DNA of 64,000 bases from Cadophora sp. MPI-SDFR-AT-0126 (lineage: Eukaryota > Ascomycota > Leotiomycetes > Helotiales > Ploettnerulaceae): positions 2,728,001 through 2,792,000 of the forward strand of contig JAGMVK010000008.1 in NCBI GenBank assembly GCA_020747065.1, in the 5' to 3' direction. The translations under genes were made by a program, and so were the position numbers. Positions 23,589 to 35,520 of this stretch are shown piece after piece; within the stretch, counting starts at the first letter, position 1, and every line of letters begins with the position of its first letter. A model generated the notes under the pieces. That model made no database searches and was not told the DNA's origin. It saw nothing but the letters and a program-made list of their open reading frames with translations.

Positions 23589-25055
23589 AATTGCCCGAAA
23601 GGATAAATTACTTCGTTTCGGATGATGGTTGGCAGCAGATGATATCAAGTTGCAGTTTTGGGAGACGTAGGGTGTAAGGCTGTTGGTGCAGGGCGCCAAC
23701 ATTGGACGAGTATTTGTATGTTTTATGGATGTGGGTGCAAAGTATGATTAGTGGATCAAAATGTTCCTTGTTTTAACTGTGATGAAACAAGTTGAAATTC
23801 TTCATACGTGACCTATTTTTCATATGCACCCCGTGGTATTTCCATCTTTGTAGAACAGATTGCCCATTCACGGCTTCAAAGTATCTGTTTTAAGCCTCAT
23901 TATATATACTGCCTTTCTACAGAGATATGCGATTAGGGTGGTTGCAAGGCACGATAAGACGCTAGAAGCTGAACTCGGTGAGAATCGCCCGGGGTAGTTG
24001 CCCCTGAGATTTCTTTTTCCGGCCTCACCATCCGACCTTTGCTTGTGTCTGACTCCATATATGAATTTTTGCAAAGCTCTCTTCGGACGGTGCTAAATAA
24101 TCGTACGGAGCCTGTCACGACCATTGCGCATTGGACACAAGCTCTGTCGGGGTCTGGCTATGTGGCTCTCTTCCCTTTCAGCAGATGCGGAGAACAGTTG
24201 AAGAGATTAGAAAATAGATGATACTGGCAGGAGCTGGCTGCCGAAGCAAGATATGGATGGTCTCAAGTCTTTCGGGCTGCTGTCTAGAATCTCAGAAACT
24301 CTATCTTTCGCCAGATATTCTCTTGGGATGCAGAGCGAGCTCGGGAAGCGCATGATGGCGTAATAGTGCAGCTTCAAGTACCAAAGTGCACTGCGTTCTC
24401 GAGTTCTTATCCTTACGAGCTGTCATAAACAAAGACAGTCGGCATTAGCATCCATAATCTAGGAGTTATCAAATTGTTGCTTTTTAGGTGGAGGTTGAGG
24501 TTGAGGGTACCTAAGCGAAACCGAATCCAGCCAGCACGGACCGAATATGGCTAGCACTATAGCACGTGTCCTGAGGAGAAAAGGGTGCATTGAAACATCC
24601 CACTCAGAGGACCCCCAAAAATATTTGCTAATAATCTCTTTCCACGGCAGCTATCTTTAGCATCCACGGCTCTTTTCCTGCTCTTCCTCCATGAAGATCA
24701 TCATGATTTGAGATGTTTCGAATCTGACACGATCACGCAACGAGGCACAGCAATGGTGCATTTGACTTTCACATCTGCCATCTCACCCCCCACTCAGCAC
24801 ACTCAGCTTTAACTCCCAGAAACCAAGGATCACCACCCTCATCTGACCGATATATTTGGCCCCTACGCTGCGGAGTTGTCTATTTGTTTTTGGCCTTGGG
24901 CGCATTTGGTGTTCCTCGCATAGACCCCCACGCCTCTTATTGGTCCACGCGCATATGTCGCGATGCCCCTCGACGCAGGTGACATCTCAAACAAGGCGTC
25001 ATTCCTCGTGCCCCTCGTATTATCTCACATACATACATACTGAGCAATCCTGAAC
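23589..25055. other. intergenic
   Basis: About 1.5 kb between the two MFS genes. Only short, motif-free frames, and no RNA gene recognised. Confidence 0.45.
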
Positions 25056-27143
25056 ATGAGGAAACATGTCTCAAGAGAGGAGACTCCTGTTTCTTCAGCC
25101 GATATACCGATGCATCGATTCACCAAAACGCGGTATCAACGCCTCACTTCTGAAGGTTTGGGAGGCTCGGGTGGAAGCGCAAATCGCCAACGAGAAAGAG
25201 ACTCGGAGTTCAAGGATGATGAATATCATTACGAAGCTTCCGAGAATTTTCCTGAGGGGTTCGAGGATGTAGATGAAGGCCAAGTCACGGAAACACTGTT
25301 GGGCAAAGGAAAGTCATTAGCCTTGGGAGTTCCGGGATCTGAAAAGCGGTTTTGGTTCCAGAGGTCAAAAGCAGTTTATGATCAGGATGCAATCGCTACT
25401 CAGCCATCAGTTTTCGATGATCCGGAAACGTTGGAGGATTACAGGCCCGGAGATGACTGGGAGAATATTCATCGTTTTGATCCCGATGAGAGATGGACTT
25501 GGGGGGAGGAACATAGATTGATTCGGAAAATCGATAAGAGGATTATGGTTTTTGCCGCGGTTATGTTTATGGCGCTAGAGTTGGATCGATCGAATATCTC
25601 TCAGGCACTGACGGACAATTTCCTGGATGATTTGGGGATGAACACTAATGGTGAGTTTGGAGTTTCACAAAATACACTTGACTAGATGCTGACTTTTTTT
25701 TAGACTATAATATGGGGAATACAGCTTTCAAACTAGCATTCTTGTGTGCAGAGTTACCGTCACAGTTGTTGGCTAAATGGATTGGCCCTGACATATGGAT
25801 TCCAACTCAGATGGTGGTGTGGTCTATTGTTGGTTCGGCGCAATATTACTTGAAAGGAAGGAACTCATTCTTGATCACTCGGGCACTGTTGGGCATGCTT
25901 CAAGGTGGATTCATCCCAGAAGTAAGAAAGAATAGCCTCTAGCTGAGTACTCGCTAACAACGAATTCAGGTCATCCTCTACTTGTCATACTTTTACAAAC
26001 ATCACGAACTCTCAATCCGCCTCGGCTTCTTCTGGACCGCTTCCGCAATGGCCGATGTCATGGGCGGCTTCCTCGCTTTCGGCCTTCTCCACCTCCGTGG
26101 CGTAGAAGGCAAAGCTGGCTGGCGCTGGCTTTTCCTGATCGAAGTAAACTTCCCCATCTCCATGTTGACGCCCAAGCTTACCACCTGATAGGGTCTCATC
26201 ACACTGGTAGTAGGCCTCCTAGCCTTTTTCCTCATGCCCTCCTCCCCAACCTCGACTTCTGGCTTCCTCCGCGGAGAAGCTGGCTGGTTCACCCAGCGCG
26301 AAGAAAAAATAATGGTAAATCGCATCATTCGCGAAGATCCCTCGAAATCCTCTATGCATAACCGACAACCACTCACCCCAAAACTCCTCTGGCAGTCTAT
26401 GAAAGACTATGATCTCTGGCCTATCTACATCCTCGGCCTAACGTTTCAAACCCCAATGTCGACCCCGTCGAATTACCTCACATTGAGTTTAAAAGGGTTG
26501 GGATTCGATACTTTCGGGACGAATTTACTAGTAATTCCAAGTAAGGTGTTGCACGTGATTACCATGTTGGGACTTACTTATGCTGGAGAGGTATTTGGGG
26601 AACTTACTTTTACGGCGTTAATAGGACAGATTTGGGCGCTGCCATTTTTGATATTCATGAACATTGTGGATATTAATGGGATTAATAAATGGGCTGCTTG
26701 GGGGATTATGACGGCTTTGCTTTGTTATCCAAATGGTATTTTTTTTATTTCCACTCCCCATCGAGTTAGGATCTTGGGCTAATGAGCGAATGTCAACAGC
26801 ACATCCAATCCAAGTGGGCTGGAACTCCCGCAACTCCAACACCGTGCGCTCCCGCACCGTCTCCGCAGCACTCTACAACATGTGCGTCCAAACATCGGGT
26901 ATCATAGCCGCAAACATATATCAAAAAGACGACGCTCCCCTTTATCATCGTGGAAACCAGATCCTCCTCTCCATCCTCATTCTCAACATTCTCTTGTATC
27001 TAGGGACGAAACTGTATTATGTGAAGAGGAATGGGTATAGGGATAGGACATGGGCGGGAATGAGTGAAGACGAGAGGATGGAGTATTTAGCTACGACAAC
27101 GGATGAGGGGAGTAAGAGGTTAGATTTTAGGTTTGCGCATTAG
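25056..27143 (+). CDS. MFS transporter, anion:cation symporter (Dal5/Soa1-like)
   Basis: Five exons: 25056-25650, 25704-25921, 25970-26143, 26192-26735, 26800-27143; introns of 53, 48, 48 and 64 bases; 624 residues. The first about 165 residues are hydrophilic and acidic, unusually long for the family. Helices then start near [26 protein letters not shown], typical of the fungal ACS family (allantoate, vitamin and sulfonate permeases). Other marks are [24 protein letters not shown], and the late segment [20 protein letters not shown] with [15 protein letters not shown], which resembles the Soa1/YIL166C branch. Predicted plasma-membrane importer of a small organic anion. The exact substrate is not inferable. 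Confidence 0.87.
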
Positions 27144-30100
27144 AGAGACTTCAGGCGTGGGGCAGATTTATAAGAGTTTGTTTTGTTTTATTTTAGAGTA
27201 GGAGTGTCGAGAAGGAAATCAGGATGTACTTGGCAAGTCCTAGTCAATCTCTAGAATACATTTTCGAGCGTATTAGAATTATGGGTGACGAGAGATGGTA
27301 AGTTTTGAGGACCAAGATCTCGCAAATCCTCTTTCACCATCCATCTTCCGATAATTATCATCTTTCTCTTGATGAAATGTTCCAATGATCGAGTCGTGGA
27401 TACCAAAGATGTGAGAGGTACGTGACGAGAGTGCACAATACGATGCCGTTGTCAGAAAGCTGGTGGCGTGCTCGATGCTTCTGGGATTAATTGACAATAC
27501 CAAAATCGAAGTGGGGAGTTGGGTATTGACGCAGGTTCTCAGATACAGAGACTTTCACCCAGGTCCAACCAGATGGACGGTTGCTTTGAGAGGGCATCAT
27601 AGCTCTTGCATCCTTGTTTGCTGTCTCGCAAATGGAGAATCTTAGCTTGTACCCTCATTTCACAGCCAGCGTTATGGTTCATCTCAGACATAGACCCAAA
27701 AAAATCCGACTCTTCTAATCTTAAGACTCAAATCCTGCTGTTGAACTTGGTTTAGGTGGCAGACGTCCTCAAGGAATTGAGCTGATGTTTGGTTGAGCTT
27801 TTTTTTTTTTGGTTTCGTTTAAAGCGCTGTTCGATCCAGTTCAGTTCACTTCTGTTCATCCAGTATTTTGGCTTTTGAGGGGCTGGGAGATGTCAAGGTT
27901 CATTGTACTTCTTCTTCGACAGGTCCTTGAGGTGAGGCGGGGAAAGCGGAGGCTTGATTCCTTGTTGACGGTACTCATAAATAAGGTAGTAAAAAGTGCG
28001 GAATCGGAATGTATCCTTCGGAGGAAGAGAGATGTGAAGAGACAAAGGCGCCGAACCTTGCTGGGTGATTTTGTTGAAGGTTTCGTTCGTCGTGGGGAGG
28101 GGGTTGGTTGAGGATACTGATCCTTGGTGAGCTGAAGGAAATTAGATTTTAGAAGTTATTCTACTGAATACAAGGAAGTAGCAAACTCTGCCCGCCCCCG
28201 GAAGGGAAATTCAAACACTGAATGTTGTTGACATTTGCACGGAACCTTTTTCCATAAGTTAACCCCTCCAATCAGAACCCATCCTTTACCACGACAGCAG
28301 TTGAGTAATCAATGTCGTGTCTCTCCCTCCCACCGGCACTCAAACTTAAAACAAAGTTGAGTTCCTTCGCGTAGAGTACTGTATTATCAATCAACCATAA
28401 GCAAGTGGATACATGTAACACAAGTACGAAGATACCAAGGTACCAAGGTACTCAGCCACCAGATCTACGCAACACGTGTCTGAGCTGCTTGTTTATCTCT
28501 CCAGTATGGGGTGAGAATGTGTGGTGCTTACGAAAGTACCTGTTTAAGCTTTTACCGAGGTCAAGGTTGGATTGACAGCTAGCTGGTGGTGGAGGTGAAA
28601 AGCGGGGCATCGGATTCGAATGCGCTGGAGGTGGAGATAGGACCCTCCCTTGATTTTCCCTCGCTCTCATTTATTCTGGGGAGTTTAAGACTTTGAAGCT
28701 TAAAGATTTGCAATGAAGGAAAAAGTCAATTAAATTGTTGTGTTTACAGCTTCCCTCGGCTCGGCAGTCTATGATGGGCAGTCTGAAATTGTGGTTCAAC
28801 TTTTCTGGCTTCTGGTGCAGCGAGGGAGATATTGAGAGAGCGAGGATGGATGGCCTGCATGTGAAGCCTGTCAGAGAGAAACACCCACCCTTCTCTACCC
28901 CGACCCCTGAAAAAGTCATCACAAGCGAACCAGTTAGGCATCTAGTCCGCCCATAATTCAAGCTTATTTTTAGTGAATAAGCCAGCCTAGAACGTCGCAT
29001 CCTGATCCGATGGTCTGCTTCGATGCTCACTATTATTGCGCCTGCCCACAGTCGATCTCTAAAGTACGAGGTTAGTACCTAAAGTCCGGATAGAAGTGTA
29101 TCCGCGGGAGACCAGAGACGGCGAAGACGGGAATTGCGTTGTACTTTGATTTTATCTCTAATGGAGGAGTGCGGTGAGAATGCGACACGGTATAGTATGG
29201 TACGGTATGACGACGATGAAGATCTCCATTTCCACTTTTACTGCATGTATGGAAGCAAGTTAGCAAACACAAAACAGCTGGCACTGCACTGGACTACACC
29301 GTACGGCACTGCACAGCACTTGCATATGTCCTCGACAGCAAACGCGTAATCCTCTCTTGGCTATCACCATCAGTGGAATACCGTACTCAAAACCCTCTGG
29401 TTATCGATAAGATAATCTTCGCGCGATGATTGGACACTGTCGGTCGAGAATGCTGATCATGATATCACGCCTCGGTGGCCGAGAACTGCGTCGGATCTGC
29501 CACACGAGCAACACATCGGGAAAGGAAATCGTAAGTAAGGTATGTATTCTAACTTGTTCAAGCATCGTACCGTACAGTGACCTAGCCTTACCTCACCTTA
29601 ACATAATAACAATACCGGTCTGTCATATGCAGATAAGATAAATTCGTAGTCTTTCCTCCCCCAGCCAGAAGTCTGTCCGTAGGTAAGGTGAGAATTTAGG
29701 AAAAGGTGAGTGAGTGAGATGCTTTCTGCGCTGGTCGCTGTCAAGGTCAAGCGTTTCGATGTTCAGTGTTTCAGCTGCGTGCCATGCGCTTAGGCACTTC
29801 TAGCCAATGGCTGACCTCGGCTTGTGAAGCTAGCCAATCACCACTGTCTTATTTCAGAAGCTTCGTTCCTGTGGAGGCGCAGGAAGCCACGAATGCGGAT
29901 GGGAATGCGTGCAGTGCAGGCAATACTACATCGAGATAAGTTCTAAGTGCTTGGTAAAAGAAATACTGGGGCACCAATTGCACTGTACATTACGGCTTGG
30001 TACTGTAATCTGCACTGCAAATTCCTAGTCTCTCATCTCAGAATGGAAAGGAAGTGGGAGCCATGAAGCACCGTACCGCCAAGAAGGTGAAGGTGTTACA

Positions 30101-30412
30101 GGGGAGAGATTGGGGAAGTAACGGTCGACAAGGGTAGATCCCAACTGCCCCCCCAACTGCCCTTAAGGGTCCGTGAGACCCTGGTAGGTACAGTAAGGGC
30201 AGGTACTGTAGGGGTAGGCTTGGGCAGCGGAGGAGGATTGATTACTGGCCTGCTGCACGGCACCGGACTGGACTAACCTAACCTGAGCTGAATCAATTCA
30301 TACATATTTGATCAGCCCAACACCCCCTCCTTCGACAATAAAGGAATGTTGGATATTTTGACTGAGTAACATTTCTTTAGTTGTTTCTTGCTTCAACATA
30401 ACACAACCCATA
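27144..30412. other. 3.3-kb region without a recognisable gene
   Basis: The longest gene-poor stretch outside the AT-rich block. Frames are short and lack motifs (for example 27809-28111 + and 28671-29030 -). Visible are a near-tandem TACCAAGG repeat at about 28432-28450 and several GTAC/TACGGTA-type short repeats (29190-29210, 29990-30005, 30185-30215). Splice-like signals occur but no exon chain. It may be a long promoter for the DOMON-b561 gene or host a noncoding RNA; nothing stronger is supported. Confidence 0.4.
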
Positions 30413-32440
30413 ATGAAGACCTCACGATTACAACAGACGCTTGGGTGGGCTGTGACTGGATTTGGTGCGTCTTAATATTTATTCTCAGCTCCGATTTTAT
30501 TATGTCCAGTACTAATTGATCGACAGCCTCCATCTCCACAGCACAATTCACATTCTCCCCAGGTCCAACATACAGTATCGGCATCCCATCAGACTCCGCC
30601 ATCTCCTCCTCCTCAACAGGTCCACTCTACTTCCAGCTCCAAGCTCCAACATCCTACCAATGGGTCGGTCTCGGTATCGGCAGCCAGATGGCAGGCGCAA
30701 CCATCTTCGTGATGTACGCAGATGGTAATGGGAATATCACGCTTAGTGGGAGGAGAGCGACGGGGGAGTTCGAGCCGAGAGCGGATAGTACGCTGCAAGC
30801 TGGATTGCAATTGTTGGAGGGGACAGGGATTGTGAATGGGATGATGGTTGCGAATGTTCGATGTGGGTCCCTTTCATGCATCAACTTTCATTAGACGAAC
30901 TGCTGGTCATGGAGGGAGGAAAACATATATCATGAACAAGACTAATTGAAAACAGGCACAACATGTACGCTGGATTCCGACAAGACATCCTCGGATTCCC
31001 CCTGGATCGCAGCCTGGAGTATAGGATCCGCCATCGACTCGACCTCCACATCAGCCACCCTCCGCCAACACTCCGGCGGCAACAGAGTCCAAGCCCAAGT
31101 CGACCTCTCGCGCGCATCCATCTCCTCGGACGCAAACCCCTTCGTCTCAAGCACCACCCCAGACGCTACAAATACAGGCTCATCCTCGCCAACAACTGCA
31201 TCAACCAGCAAACCCACTACGGGATCAGGAAGCAATGGCCATGGCTCGGATGACGGCGACGGCGATGATGATAGTGATGGTGGACCTAGAAACAATGGAA
31301 ATGGAAACGGTAGTAACAGCGGAATTTCGTTCGGTGGATCCAGTTTCCAAGCCATAACCGACTACCAGAAAGCCCACGGGATCGTAATGGGCGTCGTCGT
31401 CGTCCTGCTGTTCCCATTCGGAGCTATTTTCGTGCGAATGGGCGGAAGTGGCATTGTCCATGGCATCTTGCAGGTCTTGAGTTTGTGTGCTTTGTTGGTT
31501 GGTTTGGGCTTGGGTGTTAGGTTGGCGGATTTGAGGAATATCGTATGTTTTTCTTCCCTTTCTTTTTCAAAACGGCAGTTTCCTGGGTGCTGGCTCTGCT
31601 CCGAAGAGACAGATGCAATGAATGATGAGGTGACGCTCCGCTGGCCCTCCGGGAGCCACTGCCGTGGAGGCAGTCCCATTGAAGAGCGTAAGCTTTCAAG
31701 GAATATGGGCAGGAGTCTTTGCGGGTAGAGGAGAATTTCATTTATCGCGAGCTGCGTACCGTCACATCTACCCTGCACTATACCCCCTCTTCTTCTCTCC
31801 CTTCTTTTTTCTTTGTTTATTTACAAATTTCCGCTATGGAATAAGACGGCCTCCACGGCAGTGGCCCCGGAGGGCCAGCGGAGCGTCACCTCATAAATGA
31901 ATCTTCTCCTTGCGTTATCCAACACACTTACTTTCCGTCACACACTAACACCCCAAACAGAGCATATCCGAAACGCACCCCCTCTGCGGCATAATTATCG
32001 CCGGCCTCTTCCTCATCCAGCCCGTCTTCGGCCTCATCCACCACATCCAATACAAGCGCAACCTGTCCCGCGCCGGCGTCTCGCACCTTCACATCTGGTA
32101 CGGCCGCGCCCTCATGATCCTCGCCATCGTCAACGGCGGGATGGGTCTCAGACTCGCCAACAACTCTCGTAATGGGAAGATTGCCTATGCGGTTGTCGCG
32201 GGGGTTGTCGGTCTTGCGTATTTGGTGGTGTGTGTGCTGAAGAGGAAGGGGAGTGGGAGGGGACTTGCGGGTGGGAGTGGGAGGGGGGTGGGGTGGAGGA
32301 AGGAGGAGGTTGCGGGTGGGAGTGGGCATGGGAGTGGAGGGGAGGGACATCCTCTGCCGGCTTATGCGGGGGCGCCAATGGAGGGGCATTATGGTGATGG
32401 AAGGGGTGGAGGGAGAGGGGAGAATGTTGTGTTTAAGTGA
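30413..32440 (+). CDS. secreted DOMON-cytochrome b561 membrane oxidoreductase
   Basis: Four exons: 30413-30464, 30527-30862, 30956-31542, 31961-32440; 484 residues. A signal peptide is followed by a DOMON domain like the cellobiose dehydrogenase cytochrome: SYQWVGLGIGSQMAGATIFVMYAD (Met as candidate axial haem ligand), LLEGTGIVNGMMVANVRC, and RQHSGG with the candidate His ligand. A Ser/Thr/Gly-rich linker leads to a cytochrome b561 module with four histidines in successive helices (KAHGIVMG, IVHGILQV, ETHPLCGI, LHIWYGRA). The tail is Gly-rich. Such proteins pass electrons across the plasma membrane, probably in extracellular redox or iron/lignocellulose chemistry (inference). The last intron is 418 bases, far longer than its neighbours, because it contains a MITE. 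Confidence 0.88.
31625..31671 (+). repeat. MITE left terminal inverted repeat
   Basis: Inverted copy of 31849-31894 with one extra base. Outer end ATGAGGTGACGC. Confidence 0.85.
31849..31894 (-). repeat. MITE right terminal inverted repeat
   Basis: Inverted copy of 31625-31671, followed at 31896 by the AATGAAT direct repeat. Confidence 0.85.
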
Positions 32441-32870
32441 GGGAGGGATGTGAAAGTTGGAGTTTATTGGTCTCAGTAACTTGATGGGGGATTGGAGCTT
32501 AGAGATCCTAGTTCCCTGGTTGGGGATTAGGGGTTGGGGATCAGGAGCAGAACATACACATTACAATGCTCGTTGCCGTAGGGAAGGCTAAGGCTTGGTG
32601 TTTACAACTGATTCTGTTGATTCTAGTGTGGAGTTTGGATGGTGTAGGGATGGATGGGATGAGAGGGGGTATATATACATAAAGACCCTGGATTGATTTG
32701 GATATCGACAGATGATAGGATGCTAGGATAGGATGATTGAATATTAGATCTTTAATTTGAGCATTTTCGGTTCGGTCCTATCTGTTAATTATGACACGAG
32801 ATGGTCATGTGCAAGCTAAGACTAGCCTTTGCAGGTTCATTTATATTCAAGAGGCTTCCAACCTGGTACA
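32441..32870. other. convergent intergenic region
   Basis: About 430 bases, 3' of the DOMON-b561 gene and of the glycosyltransferase pseudogene. Imperfect GGGGATTGG/GGGGATTAGG repeats occur near 32487-32540. No gene. Confidence 0.4.
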
Positions 32871-35520
32871 TCAACATTGAGCTAAGCAAGAAAAATTCTG
32901 CCGTTTCTTGTCCTGCTTCGTGAAACCCTCGAAAGTTGCGATAATCGCTTCTGAGTCGACGTCGAAGTTCTTGCCGGTCTTCAAAAGCCATTGGCCCACA
33001 AACTCGTTTGCAGCTCTGACCTTCTTCCGGACAGTCGATCTATACGCAGATCGAACACTCTTCGTTGTACCCTGAGCTGGATATGCGATCAGCCCAAGCG
33101 CCGCAGCGGGTGGCTTGATAGCCAAGTGCAAGAGCCCCTTTCCGGCTCCAGATCCCAGGCCAACATGGCCATACTTCGACATATCACGAGCGGGCAAAGT
33201 GACGATGTCCGTCACAGCCTCGAAGACTCCGAACGTAAGAGCTTTGCCGGCTATGGTTATGCCACTGCGGATGCCTGTGACTATCCCGACATCCCTGGGC
33301 TCCTCACCATAGAGTCTGGGCACCGCACGAAGTTCTTCGGTGATGGCAAGGGGTATGTTGACTGATGCTGCTCTGACGCTTGTCGCCACCGCTCGACCTA
33401 AGCCTCGTGCTCCTGCATCGGTCATAGCAGCCGACGTTTTGATGATCTTATTAGACTTGCTAACAGATGCGGTACTGTCACCATCTGGAGGGCAGAGAGA
33501 CGGATCCGCCACGGGTCCAGTTTCGCCAACGTTTGCTGCAATCGCTTTGGAGAGTTTGTGCTTCGAACCTTCGTCATTCGCACTTGAAGTAATTGCGGCC
33601 TCTTCAGCGTCCACTACTCCAATTTGAGTTGTCGTCAGATCAGCAGGGCCATTGGGCTGCGAACTATTTGATTGATAAGTGTGTGATGTTGTTGTCGATG
33701 CTCTCTGAGCGATATCTCACCTTGCTTGAGCTGGATACGATGTTTCCTCATAGCTTGCCGTACTAGCTTTGGAACTTCGCGCCTGTTGCAATGCTTGATA
33801 AGGCCGGGCAACAACCCCTGCTGTGGCATCAAGGACGTCAATCGAGCTTCCCACCGCTGATGAAAGCAGTGCAGTCACAGGGCCTCATCGCCTGGCTTCG
33901 ATTCTTATCGGCATTACATCCAATCTGGGGCAATTGTCAGTTTGTTGCGTTATCTGGTAGCAATGAAGCATACAATTTCAGATGTTTAGCTTCCAACGAC
34001 CCCTTTGCGAGTAACAGGCTAGCGGCCAGTCTGGAGAGCCTAATCTTCCTCGATCGCTTTTGATACAACCATGATGCAGGATGGTCAGCTAGGACTGCGC
34101 ATTGCATTTCCTCAAAGAAGAGATTAGCATGAAAAGATTTCACTGCTGCTTTCACGCCAGATTCCTTTCGCATCTGATCTGCGAGGTTCTGAGCTGCAAT
34201 TGCTGCTGCTGGCGTGAGACAGAAGTCAATCGCGTCAGCGAGAATATCCGCGTTGAGTTGTTTATGAGGTATTGGTGCCGGCCCAGCTCCTGCCGCAGCT
34301 ACCATATCACCCCAAAATCGTTGACTGTAGCCATGTTAACGTGTGACATGTCAAAACGGTCGAATTGAAGAGGTCTCACTCGCCAAAGAACGGAACGATG
34401 GTTGTCGGTCTACCTCGTGCCAGTCCAGCAGCAGTGGTGCCTGCACCACAGTGATGAACGACTGCCGTAACATGTTGAAAGAGCCATTCATGAGGACAAT
34501 CGCCGATGTAATACACGTCTGAACGAGCATCACCCCCTAGACCACTCCAACCTTTCGAGATTATCGCGCGTACTCCTGCCTTCTCCACTGCATCCAACAC
34601 TGTGCGCGCTAGCTTTTCTGGCTCCTCTACCACAATGCTACCAAAACCGATGTAAACAGGTGGAGGACCAGCTTTGAGGAAGGCATCAAGCTCGAGCGGA
34701 GGTTTGTAGTCTGGTACATCTCGAAAGAAGAAGCCGCAGATGTCTAGAGTCTTGCACTTAGCCCAGTCCTTGGGTATAGCAACAGCCAATATCATACTTA
34801 CCAATATGAGAACCCCAATCTGCTGGCTTTGGTACCAGGGCTGGAGACCAACAATACGTGAATGGGATCTTCAGCGTATGTGCCAGTGAGCGACCCTCTG
34901 ACATTGGTATTGGCTCCAAGTCCAGGTCATCCCGCCGCCATTTATTGGTGACATCTCCCAACCTACAGGATTCAGCTCTGCGCAATGTACCCTTGGCAAT
35001 CAGACTCCGGATCACTCACCCCTGCCAAGTCATGAGATCAACAAGCATATACGAGATGTAGTTGACAATCTTTGGATCCGAGCCTGAGTACTGCAAGTTG
35101 GCCAGAGGATGGGGATACGATCTGTTCGGCGACCAGGGCATGGTAAGATGAGATGCAAAGGACAACTCAAAGCTTGGGCACAGTGAATATGCGCAAAGCT
35201 AGGTGGGTTGGCGATGATGGCATCAGCGACAAATGGCGACCCGTCGACTGCATCTGGCTCTATACAAGACCTCCAGCAGCCTTCAAGCATCTCCGCAACC
35301 ATCTTCCGCTTGGCCTGTACGTCCTCGGCTCGGACGCTCTTCATATTCGGAATCAAGCCCGGATTGTTGACCATATACGCCATCAGGTCTGCAGGATCGG
35401 CGGGAATTACTGCTAAGATCGACAGTAATGACTCCAAGAACAGGTCAACAAAACTTATCGCGACGACACTGCATCGGACAAGGCGTCCTGCTCTTCTCTT
35501 TGTCGGAACTCAACAGCTCA
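32871..35520 (-). pseudogene. UDP-glycosyltransferase (sterol glucosyltransferase-like), decayed
   Basis: Seven exons can be traced with intact splice sites: about 35450-35020, 34962-34802, 34743-34380, 34324-33974, 33924-33721, 33663-32871, plus a degenerate 5' part. The protein is a fungal GT1 UDP-glucosyltransferase: PFTYCWSPALVPKPADWGSH, ICGFFFRDVPDYKPP, VYIGFGSIVVEEPE, the donor-binding HHCGAGTTAAGLARGRP and PFFGDQRFWGDMVA. The long C-terminal tail is typical of ascomycete members. Lesions: a one-base loss near 35145 (minus-strand CTCATCTTACCATGC) shifts the frame before MPWSP, and an in-frame TGA sits at 33885-33887 just before GPVTALLSS. The N-terminal nucleotide-binding region upstream of 35440 is not open in any frame. 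Either a recent pseudogene or several assembly errors. The known activity is glucosylation of sterols or other small molecules. Confidence 0.7.

Larger units (their letters stand above)
31624..31895. mobile_element. MITE-like element inside an intron
   Basis: A 272-base insertion in the third intron of the DOMON-b561 gene. Its ends are near-perfect inverted repeats of about 46-47 bases (31625-31671 and 31849-31894), both reading ATGAGGTGACGCTCCGCTGG inward, with one single-base gap. It is flanked by identical AATGAAT direct repeats (31617-31623 and 31896-31902), a likely target-site duplication. There is no coding capacity. The repeats themselves contain small palindromes (CCACTGCCGTGG, CTCCGGGAG) and could form hairpins. 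The superfamily is not certain: a 7-base (or 8-base with one mismatch) duplication hints at hAT or a related group. The element does not disturb the splice donor, branch site (CACTAAC) or acceptor. Confidence 0.82.

Noticed and set aside
28590..28640. TTCGAAT-containing stretch resembling a tRNA T-loop
   Set aside because: Flanking bases do not pair as a T-arm, and no anticodon or acceptor stem can be built.
28671..29030. 119-codon reverse-strand frame in the long intergenic region
   Set aside because: No domain, odd composition, no splice or neighbour support.
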